Assembly: GCF_011397635.1 (NCBI RefSeq)
Contig: NC_064770.1
Coordinates: forward strand, 32,326,598 to 32,390,597
DNA: 64,000 nucleotides
Direction of reading: 5' to 3'
Source: Epinephelus fuscoguttatus
Lineage: Eukaryota > Chordata > Actinopteri > Perciformes > Serranidae
Position 1 is the stretch's first letter. Each line of letters starts with the position of its first letter. Below the pieces are notes generated by a model. That model was not told where the DNA came from and did not search any database. It saw only the letters and a program-made list of their open reading frames with translations. The position numbers and the translations under genes were made by a program. Shown here piece after piece: positions 59,450 through 64,000 of the stretch.

Positions 59450-59624
59450 TGAGCACAAAGATCAGGCCACCCGCTCTCTGCGTGGCGTGATGAGGGTGGG
59501 CCTGGTTGCCAAGGGCCTGCTGCTGAAGGGGGACCTGGACCTGGAGCTGGTGCTCCTCTGTAAAGACAAGCCGACCATCAATCTGCTGAAGAAAGTGTCT
59601 GAAAACCTTGTTTCACAGCTCAAG
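59450..59624 (+). CDS. ilf3: ILF3 (NF90/NF110), coding exon 4
   Basis: It starts after TTTTTGATAG and ends CTCAAG before GTGAGA (phase 0). It encodes [38 protein letters not shown], and [20 protein letters not shown]. This is the nucleotidyltransferase-like core of the DZF fold; in this family the fold is thought to be catalytically inactive and serves ILF2 binding. [20 protein letters not shown] matches human ILF3 without change. Confidence 0.95.
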
Positions 59625-60833
59625 GTGAGAACATGGATCAGCTAATTCAGTGCACTGAATAACACGATAACATTTTTACTAGAGCCCCACGATACCGGCT
59701 TTCTGATGACAGTAAAGATATTATTATTATTATTATTATAATATGAACGTATGAAAAAAATATGTTGGTAGACATACAACATAATAAACCTTTTTTATGT
59801 TTACTGAAGAACCTAACATATCAGGGCTCAGTACTTTTTCTGTGTACATGCACATGATAGGGCTGCTCGATTATGAAAAAAATCATAATCACGATTATTT
59901 TGGTCCAAATTGAAATCACGATTATACAAACGATTATGCGGTGCACATGATGACTTATATTGTTTACATGACGGCATGTCATTTCTGTCTCTACATGGTC
60001 GCGCGTTTACAAATCATCTGCTCTCTATCGCGCATGGCGGAGTTCAGTCCCGATATGCACGCGCGTGCGCACACACACAGACACACAGACCAACCCCTCT
60101 CGCTCTCCCTTTGCCATTTTCCGAACGCTTTTTTTAAATCTTACGCGATCACCTGCTCATCACATTATTCGTAGTTCACCTACTTGACTGGCTCGTGGAG
60201 TGAATAGAGGAGAGGAGGGGAGGAGGCGGTATTGCGCACGCGCGACTTCCGTAGAAGACAAAATAACACCTCCAGGCATCCGTAACCAAAAACGTTTACT
60301 CTTGATTTCATTAATTTTGAAATTGTTTGCCTACAAAATCGTAATCGCGATCACCAGACGATTAATTGCACAGCCTTAGCACATGATGCATAGATCTTTA
60401 AAGAGTGCACACACCTTATTTTTTTCACACGCACCAAAACATTTTTTACTGCACCATTTGGTGTATTTTTCCTTCTTAATCTGAACTTCTGACATGGCTA
60501 TGGATGAATCTGATCGACATTACAGTGATGTGCAGTGAAACGACTTCAGGTTGTGTGAAAAACGTTCCAGGGAAGACACGTTTTCTATTGTCGCCGGGAC
60601 GATGGGGCACCGTTAGTTTCGTACTCTGCTTTTAAGCCTGCACAAAATTGTTGTTATGTGACCCAAGAGAATCAGCTGCTGCAGTCTGTGAATGTCATCT
60701 TATTGCTGATAGTCAGTCAACAAGGCGTTTATCAGTCTATAAATCAGTGCACCCCTCATCTTATCTTCTAATAGTCTCATCTTCAACACAAGCGTTGCCT
60801 GCTTCGTGTCTCAAACACTTTGCTCTTTCACAG
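59625..60833 (+). other. ilf3: ilf3 intron 4
   Basis: GTGAGA to TCTTTCACAG. It holds a short (TTA)n run near 59,720-59,738 and a hAT-like MITE (59,858-60,379). 60,380-60,830 shows nothing else recognisable. Confidence 0.9.
59858..60379. mobile_element. hAT-like MITE in ilf3 intron 4
   Basis: The left end TAGGGCTGCTCGATTATGA and right end CGATTAATTGCACAGCCTTA are imperfect terminal inverted repeats. Subterminal AATCATAATCACGATTAT is matched by AAAATCGTAATCGCGAT on the other side. No transposase. The interior is CpG-rich with CA-rich stretches (59,995-60,240). Confidence 0.75.
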
Positions 60834-60981
60834 GTGATCACAGAAGACAAGTATGTGGTGACCCAGAATGTCCGCGAGGCCAGTATAGTCATCAAGAACA
60901 CCAAGGAGCCCCCTCTCACCCTCACCATTCACCTGACCTCCCCTTTGGTTCGTGAGGAGATGGAGAGGGCTGCTTCTGGAG
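60834..60981 (+). CDS. ilf3: ILF3 (NF90/NF110), coding exon 5
   Basis: It follows TTTCACAG and continues in phase 0: VITEDKYVVTQNVREASIVI, KNTKEPPLTLTIHLTSPLVR, EEMERAASG, ending with one base of the next codon before GTAAGC. IVIKNTKEPPL(T)LTIHLTSP(L)VREEME is nearly unchanged from human ILF3. It forms part of the central DZF sheet. The 148-bp length leaves phase 1. Confidence 0.95.
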
Positions 60982-62148
60982 GTAAGCTCCTACACGACGG
61001 CCTCAGTGTTTTTGATTTTAGTGCCGCCCCTCCTCCAGCAGGGAGAACAGGCAGGCGACCAGGCTAGACAGATATTGTTTATTGGGCCTTCAATGGAGCT
61101 AGGGGACAAGAACGCACTGTCACATAATGAAACTGTGCTATGCTTATAGCTCTCTAGACTCTCTCGTAGTTCCATGTGATGTAATTGTACATTTTTGATG
61201 GCCCAATATACAGTATAGGGCAGGTAGTTTACTGACTGCTGAAGACATGGCTTTCTCTCCCCCCTTAATGATCAAGGTCACCAACGAAATGAAGGCTTAC
61301 TGAGAATTTAACCAAAAAGAGAGACCACTTTGTTTGCATGTGTTTTATCATTGATGATGAACGGTTTGCATTGCAGCAAAAATGAGTAGCAAAATGTGGT
61401 GAAACTGTCCTTGGTTGTTAGACCCAACAGTGGGCTATTGACTGTCTCTGGTGTTGATTAGCAGGGAAGGCTCGGGGTTACAGATAATGACAAGGGACAC
61501 TTGGGTTCTGCATGTCTGTGTAAAACACACTCAAAATCCAGTGGATCGGCTCCAGTTGTTAGGTAGTGATAGACCAAGGCATTGTGAAATCTGTGTTTAA
61601 GCTATAAGCTAAGTTGTAGCTTTGCAATAACAAAGTAAGACTTGAAATAGCACCCAACAGCAGTGAGGATCTGAGTTATAGCAGGTGTTGAACCTTGACC
61701 TTATCTGTAGCCTTGTGCTAACAGTGATGCCCAGTTTGGGTCTTCTTTTTCTTTGAGCCATCAGTTTTGCTGCAGTGTGGACTTGTTTTGATACCCACTT
61801 TTTGTGCATCTGATAACGTCTGCCTGTGGTTCCAATTCTGATTCTCTCTGTCAAGCCTTCTAGTTTGTCAATTTTTAGGGACGCTGGACCTTTGACCAAC
61901 TGGCCGCTCTCTGTCTCGGAAGGGGCAAAGTGCAGTGTACCCAGTATAGGGGCAAAGGGGAGGGGCTCTACCTCCTGTTAACGCCAGAAAAGAAAAGCAG
62001 ACCCTTTTGAGCACTGAAGCATCCATTCAAGTAACTATGGAGATACAACCTCCCATTTGATAATTAGCCCGTAATTAATGCACGTTTTTTATGTAGGGGA
62101 TTTTTTACATTCGTTTTACAGGCACATTTTTATTTTTTATTAATATTG

Positions 62149-63225
62149 AGTCCGCACTACACGACTCTCCAAGTCGTAAGATCGCTGTACTTTTCACACT
62201 ACGCAACTTGCTGTCTTGTAATCGGGAGTCTTAAGGTCGTTGTGGTTTTCTAGCTACATGACTCACCAGCACGCAACTAAGTCTTTCACCAGGAGGAATC
62301 CTGGTACGTCATAACGCATGGGTCAAACCTGAATCCAAGTTCGAGGGTTCTTTTTAGAAATTAATAAAATCTGGGCAGGTTATCAGGCTAATAACTTACA
62401 GAAACATTGTGTGCAATAGTCCACCTTCCACCTCTTACCCTCTCTCTGTCACTTTGGCTGTGTTCAGACCTCAGGCAAATCAGAATTGTTTTTCAAATCC
62501 AATCGTGAAGACAAACTGTCCATGCTGTTATTTGCAAGTAATCAGATCGATTTGTGTATCCAGACATCACAAACCCATCTACGTGGGTTGCTGTGGTAAC
62601 AACGCAGGCATCAGTTACTACATAGAAATGCTGCTCTCCAAGCAATTTATTTTGGCGCTTGTCCATGGATTGCTAATCCTCATGTTGTCCTCTTTAGCGT
62701 TCTGCAAGTAGCAGCAGGAATCTGCTCAGCAGTTCCTATTTGACGTTGTTGTTGTGTGTCAGAGCAGCTGTACTGAGACACATCTGTAGAATATAGTTTG
62801 GAATCGCATTTCAAACCACCTCAAATTATGGTTTGGGTTGTTTGTTTCGCTGTGCAGGTTTCCTAGAATCATTATGCGTGCAATCTGAATATGCCAAAAA
62901 AGCAATTTGGACTGGCAGTCTGAACAAGGCCTTTTTCTTTCTCCTCAAACACACACACACCTTGGAAATTGCTGCAGCGCTGCTCGTTTCTGTCCTCAGC
63001 CCATGTCTTGTGCTGACAAAGTCCCCAACAGGTCCAGATATTAAGCACGCTAAACATCAAGGGAGCGTCTGCGATGCATGAGTGGCCGTTTGAACAGTTC
63101 ACACACAGCTCTTGCACACTGAACAAACACCGATTTGTCTCTGAACTGAGGCTTTACCTGGGGAGCTTCAAAAACTTTCAGTGAGCGGAAAATCTTGGCT
63201 GAAGTTGTGTAGTGTGAACTAGACA
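62149..63225. mobile_element. MITE with CACTACAC-type ends, carrying a nested MITE
   Basis: The left end GTCCGCACTACACGACTCTCC is inverted at the right as GTTGTGTAGTGTGAAC. The outer element is interrupted by the element at 62,457-62,930. Alignment of the ends is imperfect over about 20 bp. Confidence 0.55.
62457..62930. mobile_element. Nested MITE in ilf3 intron 5
   Basis: The left end GGCTGTGTTCAGAC, followed by AATCAGAATTG, and the right end CAATTTGGAC followed by GTCTGAACAAGGCC are terminal inverted repeats. About 475 bp, no transposase. Confidence 0.65.
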
Positions 63226-63479
63226 TGAGTAAGGTTTATAACCCACTTCACAATACTGTCGTTCTGGTGGGTTTTCAGTCTAATCAGTGTGTGCCGGGCC
63301 GTGCAAAACCATATTAACTGGGAGGTTGAGAGCGTTTGGTGGTTCTGCAGTGGAGGGGTCCCCCTCCCCTTCCCCCTCCTGCCTGTGGTTTGGGAAGGCT
63401 GCCTGTGTTCCCCCTGGCCGGCTGACAGAACTCCCCTTGGTCAAACTGTACCTTGTCTTCTTATTCCACCTGCCAATAG

Positions 63480-63571
63480 AATCGCTTTCAGTCAACGATC
63501 CCCCGGATGTTCTGGACAGGCAGAAATGCCTAACTGCCTTGGCGTCTCTCCGCCACGCTAAGTGGTTCCAG
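63480..63571 (+). CDS. ilf3: ILF3 (NF90/NF110), coding exon 6
   Basis: The split codon (G plus AA) gives Glu, then [19 protein letters not shown] and [11 protein letters not shown], matching human [20 protein letters not shown] closely. The acceptor is CCAATAG and the donor follows CAG with GTTTGG; the exon is 92 bp and ends in phase 0. With this exon the window covers 214 codons. The rest of DZF, both dsRNA-binding domains and the RGG/GQSY tail must lie to the right. The larger frames over this region on either strand are shadows. Confidence 0.95.
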
Positions 63572-64000
63572 GTTTGGATCTTGTCTTTATTTGTCTCTAA
63601 AACAGAAGTAGTTTTGAGTTTGGTTTTATGCTGTTTGTTCTTTTGTCTTTTATTTGGGCGTTCCATGTGTTTTTTTTCTTTATTTACTCTTTTGAAGTGA
63701 ACTTCCTGTAGTAATACTTGATGATCTGGATGTTTGTTTCTTAGGAAACCTTTGTCATTACACTGTTGTAGAGTTGCTTTGCTCACTTAACAGGTTCTAC
63801 TGCAGTGCCATTTTTTTTAAAAAAAGAAGTTCAATGCTGCTTTTTAGTCCCTGAGTTCTTTAGTCTCCCTCACAGCTTCTTAACTCAATTATCAGAACAA
63901 ATCTGGGACTAATACACCATCTATCCAGGTGCAATATTTCTATAACGTCAGTGTCGATGTGAGTGAGTTGTTGTTATTTTCACATTTATTCAAGCTACTC
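63572..64000 (+). other. ilf3: ilf3 intron 6, start (window edge)
   Basis: From GTTTGG to the right edge. No further exon is visible. Confidence 0.8.

Larger units (their letters stand above)
60982..63479 (+). other. ilf3: ilf3 intron 5
   Basis: GTAAGC to CCAATAG, 2.5 kb, phase 1. 60,990-62,140 shows no recognisable feature except a diverged 96-codon frame. From 62,149 a MITE with a second MITE inside it fills the intron to about 63,225. The segment 63,226-63,470 is unremarkable. Confidence 0.9.

Noticed and set aside
60648..61067. 139-codon frame taken as one unit
   Set aside because: Only 60,834-60,981 is exon; the rest is intron read-through before the acceptor and after the donor.
63280..63786. 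168-codon minus-strand and 137-codon plus-strand frames
   Set aside because: Both are shadows over ilf3 exon 6 and its introns; the true reading is the 92-bp exon 63,480-63,571.

Overview
The window looks like nuclear DNA of a spiny-rayed teleost fish. It has two vertebrate genes with GT-AG introns, AT-rich intergenic DNA, and a dense load of fish-type repeats: L2 and L1 LINEs, a Tc1/mariner element, many short inverted-repeat elements (MITEs), tRNA-derived SINE pieces and dinucleotide microsatellites. No operons, CRISPR arrays, phage genes or intact RNA genes were seen.

Layout: bases 1-39,780 hold no recognisable host coding exon. They contain an L2 3' end (1-734), nested MITEs (2.2-4.6 kb), a degenerate satellite-like array (16.5-17.7 kb), a direct duplication (23.7-24.45 kb), a 1.65-kb hAT-like non-autonomous element (25.2-26.85 kb), and an internally deleted L1 with a clean 15-bp target-site duplication (29.9-33.5 kb). 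More nested MITEs lie at 37.3-39.15 kb.

From 39,790 to 48,230 lies a complete gene for a prostaglandin E2 EP1-type receptor (ptger1) on the plus strand. It has a TATA box, a non-coding first exon, a coding exon through TM6, a 3.8-kb intron at the conserved prostanoid-receptor position, and a last exon with TM7 and the C-tail. The protein is 383 aa. Three long foldback elements with TTAA-type ends lie before it, in intron 1, and just after its polyA signal.

A 1,627-bp Tc1/mariner element (51,178-52,804) with DD38E catalytic spacing and near-identical 270-bp terminal inverted repeats sits in the intergenic space. Its transposase carries two single-base frameshifts.

From about 54,680 to the right edge runs the 5' part of ilf3 (NF90/NF110 dsRNA-binding protein) on the plus strand: a CCAAT-box promoter, a non-coding exon, an exon whose last three bases are the ATG, and four further exons coding the first 214 residues. 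The gene continues beyond the window. The two host genes are independent: one is a membrane lipid-mediator receptor, the other a nuclear RNA-binding factor. I found no convincing new biological system; the most informative signals concern transposon structure.
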